From an uncultured Eubacteriales bacterium (GTDB lineage: Bacteria > Bacillota > Clostridia > Oscillospirales > Acutalibacteraceae), in NCBI GenBank assembly GCA_934457115.1, contig CAKSHI010000020.1, positions 1-20,700 on the forward strand: a DNA stretch of 20,700 nucleotides. Direction: 5' to 3'. Shown here in pieces: positions 12,479 to 20,574 of this stretch; position 1 is the stretch's first letter; each line of letters begins with the position of its first letter. The notes beneath the pieces are model-generated. The model was not told the origin of the DNA. It did not search any database and saw only the letters and a list, made by a program, of their open reading frames with translations. A program made the translations under genes and the position numbers.

Positions 12479-13855
12479 TTAAAATTCAAGTTTTTTAGAA
12501 ATATAGTCTACAAGTTCACTTATAGGAACTCTTTCTTGGTTCATTGTATCTCTATCTCTTACTGTGACGCAATTGTCTTCTTGGCTGTCGAAATCATAGG
12601 TTAAGCAGAATGGTGTACCTATTTCATCTTGACGGCGATATCTTTTTCCAATAGATCCTGCATCGTCATATTCTACCATAAAGTGTTTAGAAAGCATCTC
12701 AAATACTTCATTAGCGCCTTCGTTTAATTTTTTAGATAAAGGTAGGATTGCAGCCTTGATAGGAGCCAGTGCAGGGTGAAGCCTTAGAACAACACGAGTA
12801 TCAGTATCGCTTATTTGCTCTTCGTCATAGGCGTCACATAAAAATGCAAGGGCAACTCTATCGGCACCAAGTGAAGGCTCGATTACATATGGGATATATC
12901 TTTCGTTAGTTTGAGGGTCGAAATACTCAAGGTTTTTGCCTGAATGTTCTTGATGACGCTTTAGGTCGAAGTCAGTCCTGTCGGCAATGCCCCAAAGTTC
13001 GCCCCAACCAAATGGGAATAAGAATTCTATATCGGTTGTAGCTTTTGAGTAGTGGGATAATTCCTTTTGAGAGTGGTCTCTAAGTCTCATATTTTCTTCT
13101 TTTATTCCTAGGTTTATGAGCCAATTTTTGCAATAGTCTTTCCAATAGTAGAACCACTCTAAATCAGTTCCGGGTTTGCAGAAGAATTCAAGTTCCATTT
13201 GTTCAAATTCACGTATTCTAAAGATAAAGTTTCCGGGAGTTATCTCATTTCTAAAGGATTTACCAATTTGAGCTACACCAAACGGAAGTTTCTTTCTTGT
13301 GGATCTTTGTATATTTGAGAAGTTTACAAAGATACCTTGAGCGGTCTCAGGACGTAGGAATATTTCGTTTTTAGAGTCTTCAGTTACACCTTGGAAAGTC
13401 TTAAACATCAAGTTGAATTTTCTAATATCGGTAAAATTACTTGAACCACACTCAGGACAAACTATATTATGAGATTTTATGTAATCTTCCATCTCTTTAA
13501 AGGACATACCGTTTGGATCGCCGTTTTGGTCTTCAATAAGCTTATCGGCACGGTGTCTTGTTTTACAGTCTTTGCAGTCCATAAGAGGGTCAGAAAATCC
13601 ACCAACATGGCCGGAAGCTACCCAAGTTTTTGGATTCATTAAAATTGCAGAGTCGATATTAACGTTATACTTGCTTTCTTGAACAAATTTTCTAAGCCAT
13701 GCATTTTTTACATTGCTTTTAAATAGAGAACCCAATGGGCCGTAATCCCAAGAGTTAGAAAGCCCCCCGTATATTTCAGAGCCGGGGTATACGAAGCCCC
13801 TATTTTTACAAAGAGCCACTATTTTATCCATTGTTTTTTCATTGTTAGATAACAT
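12479..13855 (-). CDS. glyQS: Glycine--tRNA ligase, single-chain class II (alpha2 type)
   Basis: The 458-residue enzyme charges tRNA-Gly with glycine using ATP in the cytoplasm. Visible features are the N-terminal KNRGFVYPGSEIYGG, the zinc-type Cys pairs (DCKDCKTRHR and CPECGSS), motif 2 IGKSFRNEITPGNFIFRIREF, and motif 3 EPSLGADRVALAFL. The C-terminal anticodon-binding domain is LAPIKAAILPLSKK through VTVRDRDTMNQERVPI. ATG 13855 is preferred: AAGGATGG lies 5 bases upstream, whereas ATG 13864 lies within that site. The upstream gap is only about 100 bases, too short for a T-box leader, so it is probably read from the upstream metallophosphatase promoter or a short local one. Confidence 0.95.
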   Translation of the reverse strand: MLSNNEKTMDKIVALCKNRGFVYPGSEIYGGLSNSWDYGPLGSLFKSNVKNAWLRKFVQESKYNVNIDSAILMNPKTWVASGHVGGFSDPLMDCKDCKTRHRADKLIEDQNGDPNGMSFKEMEDYIKSHNIVCPECGSSNFTDIRKFNLMFKTFQGVTEDSKNEIFLRPETAQGIFVNFSNIQRSTRKKLPFGVAQIGKSFRNEITPGNFIFRIREFEQMELEFFCKPGTDLEWFYYWKDYCKNWLINLGIKEENMRLRDHSQKELSHYSKATTDIEFLFPFGWGELWGIADRTDFDLKRHQEHSGKNLEYFDPQTNERYIPYVIEPSLGADRVALAFLCDAYDEEQISDTDTRVVLRLHPALAPIKAAILPLSKKLNEGANEVFEMLSKHFMVEYDDAGSIGKRYRRQDEIGTPFCLTYDFDSQEDNCVTVRDRDTMNQERVPISELVDYISKKLEF

Positions 13856-13957
13856 AAAAACCATCCTTAATAATTAATAGTTTCCAAAGATAATTGGAAA
13901 TCTTAGTATAGAGTTTTTTGATTTTAAATACAATCATATATTATAAATTGATTAGTA

Positions 13958-14647
13958 TTATCTTACTAAAAGAGGGGTAAACGAGAGGTAATCACATGAT
14001 ATTAGGTTAAAGTATATGTCTTTATAAACACCGGTTAAGACTTTTTTATAAGCATCTTTGCCATGAATATGGCCAAAATAGCATTTTTTAATACCGTTAT
14101 TTATAAGGACATCCATTATCTCCTTACATTCAATAGAGTTATATATAGGTGGGTAGTGAAGAAACACGACAGGTTCAAGATTAAGTTTCTTTGCGCTGTC
14201 GATTGAAGTTTGGAGCCGCCCTACCTCTCTTGTGAGGATTTTTTTATCCTCGCGGGTTTTAGAATCGTAAAACCAACCCCTGCTGCCGCATATAGCGAAG
14301 TTGTCCGCCTTATAAGCGCAGTTATGAAGAATAGATATTGTGTTAAATTGGTTTTGGTCTAAAAATCTATCTATTTTTGATCTTGTTTCCCACCAATAAT
14401 CGTGATTGCCTTTTAGTATAATCTTTTTCCCGGGAAGATTATTGATGAAATCAAAGTCTTTTTTAGAATCCTCTAGTTTCATCGCCCATGAAATATCCCC
14501 GGCTATAACGACAGTATCATTTTCGCTAACGATAGCTCTCCAATTACTTTCAAGTCTTTTTGTATAGTCATTCCAACCCTTAAATATGTCCATTGGTTTA
14601 TCAGTACCCAAGGATAAATGTAAATCTGCTATTGCAAAAAGAGACAT
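13958..14647 (-). CDS. Calcineurin-like metallophosphoesterase
   Basis: The 229-residue protein has all metal-binding motifs of the metallophosphatase superfamily in order: FAIADLHLS (Asp8, His10), VVIAGDISW (Asp50), LKGNHDYWW (Asn80, His81), VFLHYPP (His near 164) and YFGHIHG (His near 193 and 195). It resembles the COG1768 'predicted phosphohydrolase' group of Clostridia. The substrate is unknown; it is cytoplasmic with no signal peptide. ATG 14647 follows AAAGGA by 9 bases. It stands between thrC and glyQS, separated from thrC by a 158-base region full of hairpins. Confidence 0.88.
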   Translation of the reverse strand: MSLFAIADLHLSLGTDKPMDIFKGWNDYTKRLESNWRAIVSENDTVVIAGDISWAMKLEDSKKDFDFINNLPGKKIILKGNHDYWWETRSKIDRFLDQNQFNTISILHNCAYKADNFAICGSRGWFYDSKTREDKKILTREVGRLQTSIDSAKKLNLEPVVFLHYPPIYNSIECKEIMDVLINNGIKKCYFGHIHGKDAYKKVLTGVYKDIYFNLISCDYLSFTPLLVR

Positions 14648-14707
14648 AGGCTTATTCCTTTCATATAATCAAAGTGTACCTCTTATGGCGGCGGGTTTTA
14701 TCCGGGA

Positions 14708-14796
14708 TTTCAATGGGGATATATAATTCCCACCATTGAAACCATGAAGAGCTAACGCTCTCCTTGTACTATTTGCAGAGAGCAGGGCGTTGCTCT
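14708..14796. repeat. Three consecutive hairpins between thrC and the metallophosphatase gene
   Basis: First, TTTCAATG (14708-14715) pairs with CATTGAAA (14734-14741), with an inner GGGA / TCCC. Second, AGAGC / GCTCT (14748-14761). Third, AGAGCA / TGCTCT (14779-14796). None has a clear T run in either direction. The GC-rich, highly paired block in AT-rich surroundings could be a dispersed palindromic repeat, a processed mRNA segment or a weak thrC terminator. Confidence 0.6.
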
Positions 14797-14805
14797 GATT
14801 TAAAA

Positions 14806-16311
14806 TCATTTTTCAATAAAGTCCAAAACACACTTTTCCATGTTAGCAACAGCGCATTCTTCGTTGAACTTTATGGGATTATTTTTAAGCATACATATTT
14901 TCTTGGGTGCTTTTATACCAGTTTGCTTTTCGAGGTATTCTATTGCATCAAAATCATTGCTTTGTCCTTTTAATTTGTACCCTAAAGCATTTAGAGTATC
15001 GTTTGGAAATTTGTATGGGCTTGCAGTCGACACCAAAACCGTATGAGACTTATCATTAGTTTCCTTTAAATATTTTAAATACACGTTTAGCGCAACTGCG
15101 GAGTGAGGATCAAATAGATAATGTTCTTTTTCAAAGAACATTTTAATTGTATCACTTGTTTCTTGGTCATTGCAATATCCCGCAAAAAATAAATTGTCAA
15201 TTTTCCGCTTAATTTCGTGGGAAACACTGTATTCATTAAAATATTTTAGGTCATCCATATATTTTGAGATTAGACTGTCGTTTTTGTTTGAAAGGTGGTA
15301 TAAAAGTCTTTCGAGATTACTTGAAACCAAGATATCCATAGACGGCGATATAGTTAAATAAAACTTTCTTTTTTTGTTGTATACACCGCTTTTAATAAAG
15401 TCTGTCAATATATTATTTTTATTAGACGCACAAATTAATTTTCCTATAGGAAGACCCATTTCTTTAGCGTAATAACCTGCAAGTATATTGCCAAAATTAC
15501 CGGTTGGCACGACAAAATTAATTTTCTCGCCAATTTTAATTTTGTTATCTTTAATAAGTTCACAATAAGAAGAAAAGTAGTAAACGATTTGGGGGAGTAG
15601 CCTGCCCCAATTAATAGAGTTGGCGCTTGAAAAAATCATGTTGTTATCGTCAAGCTTTGATTTTGCAGCAGCACTTTTAAATATATTTTTAACATTAGTT
15701 TGGGCATCATCAAAATTTCCTTCAATAGCGCATACCTTTAGGTTTTTGCCTTCTTGAGTTTTCATTTGTAGCTTTTGAATATGACTTACTCCGTCTTTTG
15801 GGTAAAAGACGATAAGTTTTGTCTTTGGGACGTCCTTAAATCCCTCAAGGGCAGCTTTCCCCGTATCGCCTGACGTTGCAACCATTATCATAACTTCTTT
15901 ATCGCTATATTTTTTGCCTATAGCTTTTGTTAAGAGGTTGGGTAAAAGCTGCAAAGCAATATCCTTAAAGGCGAGCGTTGGCCCGTGAAAAAGCTCTAAT
16001 GATGATAGCTTATCAAAGTTTTTAAAGTTGTTGTGCAAGGGGGCGGGGTTTATAGACCCAAATTTTTCTATGGTGTAAGCTTTCTTTAGACTTTCCTCGA
16101 TTTCATCTATGGAAAATTCCGTTAGGAATGGTGATAAAATGAGCTTGGCTTTTTTTATATAGTCCAAATTTACCATGCTTGATATTTGATCTAAAGAGAA
16201 AAATGGGATAGATTCTGGGACAAATAATCCGCCCTCATTGGATATTCCCTTGGAAATAACCTCTAAAGAATCTACGTGTATGTTATTATCTCGAGTACTT
16301 GTGTATCTCAT
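14806..16311 (-). CDS. thrC: Threonine synthase
   Basis: The 501-residue PLP enzyme converts O-phosphohomoserine to threonine, the last step of threonine synthesis. It starts RYTSTRDNN with SNEGGLFVPE at 24-33, typical of the long (yeast/E. coli-like) threonine synthase class. The PLP lysine is in LFHGPTLAFKDIALQ (Lys116), and the phosphate-binding and active-site loops VATSGDTGKAALEGF and NFVVPTGNFGNILAGY are intact. The C-terminus has FDPHSAVAL and VSTASPYKF. ATG 16311 follows AAGGATGG closely. The dipeptidase gene ends 27 bases upstream, so the two are likely co-transcribed. No other threonine-pathway gene is in the window. Confidence 0.95.
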   Translation of the reverse strand: MRYTSTRDNNIHVDSLEVISKGISNEGGLFVPESIPFFSLDQISSMVNLDYIKKAKLILSPFLTEFSIDEIEESLKKAYTIEKFGSINPAPLHNNFKNFDKLSSLELFHGPTLAFKDIALQLLPNLLTKAIGKKYSDKEVMIMVATSGDTGKAALEGFKDVPKTKLIVFYPKDGVSHIQKLQMKTQEGKNLKVCAIEGNFDDAQTNVKNIFKSAAAKSKLDDNNMIFSSANSINWGRLLPQIVYYFSSYCELIKDNKIKIGEKINFVVPTGNFGNILAGYYAKEMGLPIGKLICASNKNNILTDFIKSGVYNKKRKFYLTISPSMDILVSSNLERLLYHLSNKNDSLISKYMDDLKYFNEYSVSHEIKRKIDNLFFAGYCNDQETSDTIKMFFEKEHYLFDPHSAVALNVYLKYLKETNDKSHTVLVSTASPYKFPNDTLNALGYKLKGQSNDFDAIEYLEKQTGIKAPKKICMLKNNPIKFNEECAVANMEKCVLDFIEK

Positions 16312-16338
16312 TGAACACCATCCTTTTATAAGCTTATA

Positions 16339-17268
16339 TTAAATATTATTTGCAAAAAAGTTATAGGCATTATTCCAAAATATGTTGTTAAGCAATTCTT
16401 CTTTATAGTTTCTTTTAAGAAGATATTCATATAAAGTTTCCATACCTAGAATGCCGCCATATCCAATTGGAAGGTCTGCTCCGTCCAAATCTCCTCCAAA
16501 CGCTACTTTATCTTCGCCTAAAATGGAGAGAAGGTGGTATATATGCTTTTCTATGTCGCTAAAATCAGCCTCTTTTTCAGCGTTTAGAAAATCCTTGCAT
16601 AGATTAATACCCACTATACCATTGTTTTCTTTTATGCATTTAAGTTGGTCATCAGTAAGGTTTCTTTTGTGGCTGCAAACTTTTCTTGAGTTAGAGTGAG
16701 TCGCAATAATAGGTTTTTGGCTTAAAGATAGAGCGTCATAAAAGAGTTTATCGCTTGCATGGGAGACATCTATTATAATATCAAGTTCATTCATTCGCTT
16801 TATGAGCTCTTTGCCAAATGGTGTGATACCTTTTGAATTTTCCACTAAAGCTCCGTCTCCTGCTTCACAAACGCCGTTCCATGTAAGGGTAATAACTTTC
16901 ACTCCCATTTCCTTGCATCTATCAAGTAAGGAAATGTCACCGCCCAAAGCGGCAGAACCTTCGATTGTAAATATAGCACCAAACTTTTTGAGGTGTTGGG
17001 TCTTTTCTAAATCTTCTTTATCTTTGCACCTAATTATAAATTCTTGATTTTTATTTAATTCATCTATAAGCCTTGAGTATGACCTTTCTAAGAGATCAAT
17101 GGCTTTTTTCCCTCTAAATGTATCGGGTATCCATATAGCAAAGCATTGGATCCAATTTGAAAATATTTTAGCTTTACTGATAGAAATATCGAAATCGTTT
17201 TGGTAAAAACCTTGGTTTTCAAATAGTGATCTATAAAGAGTGTCGCAATGTAAATCAAAAAGCTGCAT
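16339..17268 (-). CDS. Membrane-dipeptidase family (M19) peptidase
   Basis: The 309-residue protein has the complete M19 (renal dipeptidase) metal site: FDLHCDTL with His7 and Asp9, FTIEGSAALGG with Glu103, DVSHASD with His170, and ATHSNSRKVCSHKRNLTDDQ with His191. A GGDLDGAD stretch contributes the substrate-side Asp. Bacterial members cleave dipeptides, often with D-residues at the C-terminal position. No signal peptide is present, so the enzyme should be cytoplasmic despite the family name. ATG 17268 is chosen because AGGAGGAAG precedes it immediately; starts further upstream would extend into that site. It overlaps the end of yraN by 14 bases, linking it to the rnhB-yraN operon. Confidence 0.9.
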   Translation of the reverse strand: MQLFDLHCDTLYRSLFENQGFYQNDFDISISKAKIFSNWIQCFAIWIPDTFRGKKAIDLLERSYSRLIDELNKNQEFIIRCKDKEDLEKTQHLKKFGAIFTIEGSAALGGDISLLDRCKEMGVKVITLTWNGVCEAGDGALVENSKGITPFGKELIKRMNELDIIIDVSHASDKLFYDALSLSQKPIIATHSNSRKVCSHKRNLTDDQLKCIKENNGIVGINLCKDFLNAEKEADFSDIEKHIYHLLSILGEDKVAFGGDLDGADLPIGYGGILGMETLYEYLLKRNYKEELLNNIFWNNAYNFFANNI

Positions 17269-17638
17269 ATTCTTCCTCCTGGCAAAAAGCATTTTCAATA
17301 TGATTAATATTTTTTATTTTAGCTCCATTGTCTTTAGTTATAATCTCTATAACATCAAAACGGGGCTGCATATTAATAATATTACTTTCCATATAAACAA
17401 ATGCAGTCTTTATTATTTTACTTCTTTTGCTTTTGGTTACGGCCCCGGCCGGCGAAACAATTGAGAACTGCTTTCTCGTCTTAACTTCTACGAACACAAT
17501 GTATTTATCGCTTTTTGCAATTATATCGATTTCACCGTATTTACTGTGGAAATTCATTGCTTCTATGAGGTAGCCTTTAGATATAAGGTATTCTTTTGCG
17601 ATTTTTTCTCCCGCAGCTCCGATAATTTGAGTTTTCAA
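17255..17638 (-). CDS. yraN: YraN/UPF0102 family endonuclease-fold protein
   Basis: The 127-residue protein has the UPF0102 pattern: GAAGEKIAKEYLISKGY at about 7-23, then the nuclease-like core YGEIDIIAKSDKYIVFVEVKTR with Glu36, Asp38, Glu51 and Lys53, matching the PD-(D/E)xK/Holliday-junction-resolvase-like fold. Its cellular task is not established. The start is a TTG at 17638, one base after the rnhB stop and 8 bases after AAAGGA; no ATG is available before the conserved region. Its position directly behind rnhB is widely conserved in Firmicutes. It overlaps the dipeptidase start. Confidence 0.9.
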   Translation of the reverse strand: MKTQIIGAAGEKIAKEYLISKGYLIEAMNFHSKYGEIDIIAKSDKYIVFVEVKTRKQFSIVSPAGAVTKSKRSKIIKTAFVYMESNIINMQPRFDVIEIITKDNGAKIKNINHIENAFCQEEEYAAF

Positions 17639-17639
17639 T

Positions 17640-18245
17640 TTAACAATCCTTTAAAATCTTTTTTAGAAAGCTTTTTCTATGTATTTCACAAGGCCCATTC
17701 TCTAATATGAGCTCACGATGAAGTTTTGTGCCGTAGCCTTTATGTTTTTCAAACCTATAAGCGGGATATTGTTTAGCAAGTTCTATCATATATCTGTCCC
17801 TAGCTACTTTTGCAAGTATCGAAGCCGAAGCAATCGACAAAGAAAGGGAATCTCCCTTTATAATATCCTTGGCATCGATTGATAGCTTAGGTAAAGCATT
17901 GCCGTCTATAAGGGCAAAGTCAGCTTTTATGCTTAAACCCTCTATAGCTCTTTGCATAGCTAGGAAGGTGGCTTCTCTTATGTTAATTTCGTCGATTTCC
18001 TTTTCACTTGCAAAGGCTATATTAAATGCCAAGGCTTTTTCTTTAATTACATCAAAAAGTGATTCTCGTTTTTTTTCGCTTAATTTTTTAGAATCGTTTA
18101 CGCCGTCGATCATAAGACCTTTGGGTAATATAACCGCAGCTGCAAAAACAGGCCCTGCAAGAGGGCCTCTTCCTGCTTCGTCGACTCCGCAAACGAAGTT
18201 ATATCCTAAAAGATTAGCTTCTTTTTCATATTTAAGAAGATCCAT
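17640..18245 (-). CDS. rnhB: Ribonuclease HII
   Basis: The 201-residue enzyme removes ribonucleotides misincorporated in DNA and RNA primers. It has CGVDEAGRGPLAGPV with Asp22 and Glu23, VNDSKKLSEKKRE at 49-61, FALIDGN with Asp114, and GDSLSLSIASASILAKVARD with Asp132, the four-acid RNase H site of type 2 enzymes. It also has the Tyr-containing GYGTKLHRE loop that recognises the RNA-DNA junction. Its ATG 18245 overlaps the stop of rbgA by one base (TAATG), so translation is coupled. The length is normal. Confidence 0.96.
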   Translation of the reverse strand: MDLLKYEKEANLLGYNFVCGVDEAGRGPLAGPVFAAAVILPKGLMIDGVNDSKKLSEKKRESLFDVIKEKALAFNIAFASEKEIDEINIREATFLAMQRAIEGLSIKADFALIDGNALPKLSIDAKDIIKGDSLSLSIASASILAKVARDRYMIELAKQYPAYRFEKHKGYGTKLHRELILENGPCEIHRKSFLKKILKDC

Positions 18246-19114
18246 TAATCCACTGCCTTTTCTAAAGTTATCCTTCCAAGCTTTGCGGCTCTAAACTCGT
18301 CTACTACCATAATAGCAGCTCTTTCAGTGTCTATTTCACCGCCTGAGATGAGCATACCTCTTTTTTTGCCAATAAGATTTAAAAGTTCGCTGCCGCTAAA
18401 GGAGGATGTGTCTACATTATCAAGTTTGTACCTGCTTTTAAATGAGGTATAGTTTTCCTCGTTTAAAAATTCCAAAAGTCTTATTGCGAGGAGTTCTATG
18501 TCGAGTATTTGGTCTTTGACAGCCCCCGTAAAAGCCAATTTTTCGCCGACCTTAGGGTCATCAAATTTTGGCCATAATACGCCGGGTGTATCTAAGAGTT
18601 CAAATCCTTTTCCAATTGTGAACCATTGGTTTCCTCTTGTGACCCCGGGTCTATCCTCGACCTTTGCTTTATTTCCTTTTGACATTCTATTAATAAACGA
18701 TGACTTTCCAACATTAGGTACTCCAACTATCATTACCCTAATGCTCCTGCCCGTCATGCCTTTTTTATTCCAATTTTCAATTTGGTCTTTAAGAAGCAGT
18801 TTTATCGAGGAAAAGAAACCGTTAAGCCCTTTGCCCATTCGACAATCGATTGCTATGGTAGTAACGTCATGAGCTTTGTAGTACTCAATCCACTTCTTAG
18901 TCTCTATTGGATCTGCCATATCAGCTTTGTTCATAAGGATAACCCTAGGTTTTGATTTTAAAAGTTCGTCTAAGTCGGGGTTACGGCTGCTTATAGGGAT
19001 TCTTGCATCGATTATTTCGGCAACTGCATCGACTAATTTAAGTTTATCTTGAATTTGCCTTTTGGTTTTGGTCATGTGGCCGGGAAACCACTGTATTTTT
19101 TGAGCATCGCTCAT
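18245..19114 (-). CDS. rbgA: Ribosome biogenesis GTPase RbgA (YlqF)
   Basis: The 289-residue circularly permuted GTPase acts late in 50S subunit assembly. It starts with the RbgA signature IQWFPGHMTKTKRQI; the G-motifs come in permuted order: MNKAD (G4) at 61-65, SIRVMIVGVPNVGKSSFIN (G1/P-loop, 131-138), RPGVTRG (G2), LLDTPGVLWP (G3, 174-180). A C-terminal ANTAR-like helical domain follows. ATG 19114 has GGAGGA 8 bases upstream; the longer frame to 19156 lies inside lepB and is rejected. It overlaps lepB by one base (TAATG). Its position between lepB and rnhB, downstream of rplS, matches the Firmicute order. Confidence 0.95.
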   Translation of the reverse strand: MSDAQKIQWFPGHMTKTKRQIQDKLKLVDAVAEIIDARIPISSRNPDLDELLKSKPRVILMNKADMADPIETKKWIEYYKAHDVTTIAIDCRMGKGLNGFFSSIKLLLKDQIENWNKKGMTGRSIRVMIVGVPNVGKSSFINRMSKGNKAKVEDRPGVTRGNQWFTIGKGFELLDTPGVLWPKFDDPKVGEKLAFTGAVKDQILDIELLAIRLLEFLNEENYTSFKSRYKLDNVDTSSFSGSELLNLIGKKRGMLISGGEIDTERAAIMVVDEFRAAKLGRITLEKAVD

Positions 19115-19677
19115 TAGCGTACTCCTCCAATTCTGGAAAATGGATATATTATGCATTGGACTTTTCCTAAGACATTATTTTTATCGATAAGCCCAACTTC
19201 TCTTGATCTTGAGTCAAGCGACCTATTGCGATTGTCTCCCATGACAAAAATATAGCCCTTAGGGATTACACTTGGGATCACACCGTCACCCTGCCTTGTG
19301 GTAAGGTTTTTGATATATGGTTCATCCAATACTTTTCCATCGACAGTTACAGCGCCGGTTTGGAAGTTTATATCAAGGGTTTGACCCTCAGTTGCGATAA
19401 CTCTCTTAACAATAGGTTCTTGATATATTTCTCCATGACTTATTACGACTACATCACCTGTTTTTGGAGTATATAGCATATTAGTTATTACAATTCTATC
19501 TTTGTCCAAAAGAGTGTCCATCATGGAAACGCCGGAAACATTGACGGTTCTAAATAAAAAAGTAAGTACAAAAATGGCAGCTACCAGTGAAACGACTATA
19601 GCTTCAAGCCATTCGAAACAACTTTTTGTTATTTCAGACATAGGTTTTTGAGGATAATTTGTATTGTTTTCTTCCAT
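19114..19677 (-). CDS. lepB: Type I signal peptidase
   Basis: This 187-residue membrane protease cleaves signal peptides from exported preproteins. An N-terminal membrane anchor spans about residues 25-43 (AIVVSLVAAIFVLTFLF). The catalytic serine is in VSGVSMMDTL (Ser51) and the general-base lysine in PIVKRVIATEG (Lys91). The box D/E signature VMGDNRNRSLDSR lies at 145-157, and VLGKVQCIIYPFSRIG at the end. ATG 19677 follows AGAGG by 8 bases. The gene is the second of the rplS-lepB-rbgA-rnhB-yraN set, about 60 bases after rplS and behind its terminator, so expression may come from readthrough. Confidence 0.95.
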   Translation of the reverse strand: MEENNTNYPQKPMSEITKSCFEWLEAIVVSLVAAIFVLTFLFRTVNVSGVSMMDTLLDKDRIVITNMLYTPKTGDVVVISHGEIYQEPIVKRVIATEGQTLDINFQTGAVTVDGKVLDEPYIKNLTTRQGDGVIPSVIPKGYIFVMGDNRNRSLDSRSREVGLIDKNNVLGKVQCIIYPFSRIGGVR

Positions 19678-19706
19678 TAATAACACCTCTTAAATTTTTT
19701 AATATT

Positions 19707-19730
19707 AAAAAAGGGACTTACGTCCCTTTT
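19707..19730 (-). terminator. Intrinsic terminator/attenuator after rplS
   Basis: On the minus strand AAAAGGGAC and GTCCCTTTT form a 9-bp stem with a 4-base loop, followed by further T. It lies between rplS and lepB, so it either ends the rplS message or reduces readthrough into lepB. Confidence 0.85.
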
Positions 19731-19737
19731 ATAAAGC

Positions 19738-20082
19738 TTAACCGATTCTTTCTTTAACTTTAGCAGCCTTACCAACTCTATTACGTAGATAGTAAAGTTT
19801 GCTTCTGCGAACGCGGCCTTTTCTTATTACATCAACGCTTTTAACATTTGGGGAATGGATAGGGAAGACCCTTTCTACTCCTACGCCGTATGCAACACGT
19901 CTTACTGTGAAAGTTTCAGCTACACCGCTGCTTTTTTTAGCGATTACTGTACCTTCAAACATTTGGACTCTTTCTCTTTCGCCTTCTCTAATATTAACGT
20001 GTACTCTTACAGTATCGCCAATATTAAATTGAGGTAAAGTTTCTTTCATAGAGCCATTTGCAATTGCTTTTAATGCATCCAT
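19738..20082 (-). CDS. rplS: Large ribosomal subunit protein bL19
   Basis: This 114-residue protein sits at the 30S-50S interface. It is recognised from QFNIGDTVRVHVNIREGERERVQMFEGTVIA, the SGVAETFTVRRVAYGVGVERVFPIHSP stretch and the end VRRSKLYYLRNRVGKAAKVKER, all canonical and of normal length. ATG 20082 follows TTAGGAGGATAAAA. The usual upstream partners rimM and trmD are not present here; instead the gene has its own promoter at 20217-20245 and a structured leader, and the window continues with a toxin-antitoxin-like locus. Confidence 0.97.
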   Translation of the reverse strand: MDALKAIANGSMKETLPQFNIGDTVRVHVNIREGERERVQMFEGTVIAKKSSGVAETFTVRRVAYGVGVERVFPIHSPNVKSVDVIRKGRVRRSKLYYLRNRVGKAAKVKERIG

Positions 20083-20210
20083 TTTTATCCTCCTAAAATT
20101 CGGGCATTCTTAACATAATTACTCATGTTAGAGGACTGCCGGTTTCAATGTCACGGTTATAAAAACCTGGCATCAAACCCCATCGCAATAATGCGACGGT
20201 ATCTATATGC
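20083..20210 (-). promoter_or_regulatory. Structured rplS 5' leader, probable L19 autoregulatory leader
   Basis: The leader between the promoter and the rplS ATG is about 128 bases. It contains a strong CCGTCGCA / TGCGATGG hairpin (20180-20199), an enclosing GGCAT / ATGCC pairing, a GGTT / AACC hairpin and TAACAT / ATGTTA (20111-20130) near the ribosome site. L19 leaders of this general kind are known upstream of rplS in low-GC Firmicutes. The match was judged from position and foldedness, not from a covariance model. Confidence 0.5.
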
Positions 20211-20216
20211 CTATAT

Positions 20217-20245
20217 ACTATAACATAAATCAGTATATAAATCAA
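20217..20245 (-). promoter_or_regulatory. SigmaA-type promoter of rplS
   Basis: On the minus strand TTGATT (20240-20245) and TATAGT (20217-20222) are separated by 17 bases. Transcription would start near 20210, giving the structured leader. Confidence 0.7.
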
Positions 20246-20368
20246 GAGTTTTGATAAAAAATTCAAATATTCTTACATATAATGTATAACGAATATAAGT
20301 AATATCAGAATAAAATAAGATAAACACCGCTAAATGAGGGTTTTATCACTCCATTGGTATCCCTTTTA

Positions 20369-20397
20369 TTGACAATATACGACCAAATAGATATAAT
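20369..20397 (+). promoter_or_regulatory. Perfect-consensus SigmaA promoter of the small-peptide gene
   Basis: TTGACA (20369-20374), exactly 17 bases, TATAAT (20392-20397): a 12/12 match. The start would be near 20404. Such an unusually strong promoter for a 26-residue peptide is typical of type I toxin genes, whose output is held down after transcription. Confidence 0.9.
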
Positions 20398-20437
20398 AGC
20401 TAGGTAACAAGGGAGAAGTCCGACAAAGGGCGGTTAG

Positions 20438-20461
20438 TCACTCCTTTTTAGAAGGGAGTGA
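20438..20461 (+). promoter_or_regulatory. Hairpin that masks the Shine-Dalgarno of the small-peptide gene
   Basis: TCACTCCTT (20438-20446) pairs with AAGGGAGTGA (20452-20461, one bulged G) around a 5-base loop. The right arm contains the ribosome binding site AGGGAGTG, 5 bases before ATG 20466, so translation should be blocked in the folded message. Confidence 0.75.
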
Positions 20462-20465
20462 TTTT

Positions 20466-20546
20466 ATGGATATCAATGCAATTATTTTTCTAATGATACT
20501 TATTGTATTTTGTAAAATACTTAGCAATATAGACATAAAAAAATAA
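20466..20546 (+). CDS. 26-residue hydrophobic peptide, candidate type I toxin
   Basis: The peptide has the form MDINAIIFLMILIVFCKILS followed by NIDIKK: one hydrophobic stretch of about 15 residues (5-19), a single Cys and a charged tail with two terminal lysines. This is the usual design of membrane-acting type I toxins such as those in Clostridioides difficile and Bacillus prophages, although I recognise no specific family. It is too short for ordinary gene finding. The evidence that it is translated is the strong AGGGAGTG ribosome site at the right distance, the consensus promoter, and the SD-masking hairpin, which would be pointless without translation. The 5' leader also pairs with the 3' region. 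An antisense RNA is encoded convergently just downstream. Confidence 0.65.
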   Translation: MDINAIIFLMILIVFCKILSNIDIKK

Positions 20547-20574
20547 CCGCCCTGTCCAAAGGTTTGCGGTTATT
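20537..20574. terminator. Terminator shared by the toxin-like gene and the antisense RNA
   Basis: AATAACCGC (20542-20550) pairs with GCGGTTATT (20566-20574), 9 bp, 15-base loop. Read leftward it is followed by seven T, a strong terminator for the antisense RNA. Read rightward only TTTT-AA follows, so the toxin message may often read through into the antisense region. Confidence 0.8.
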
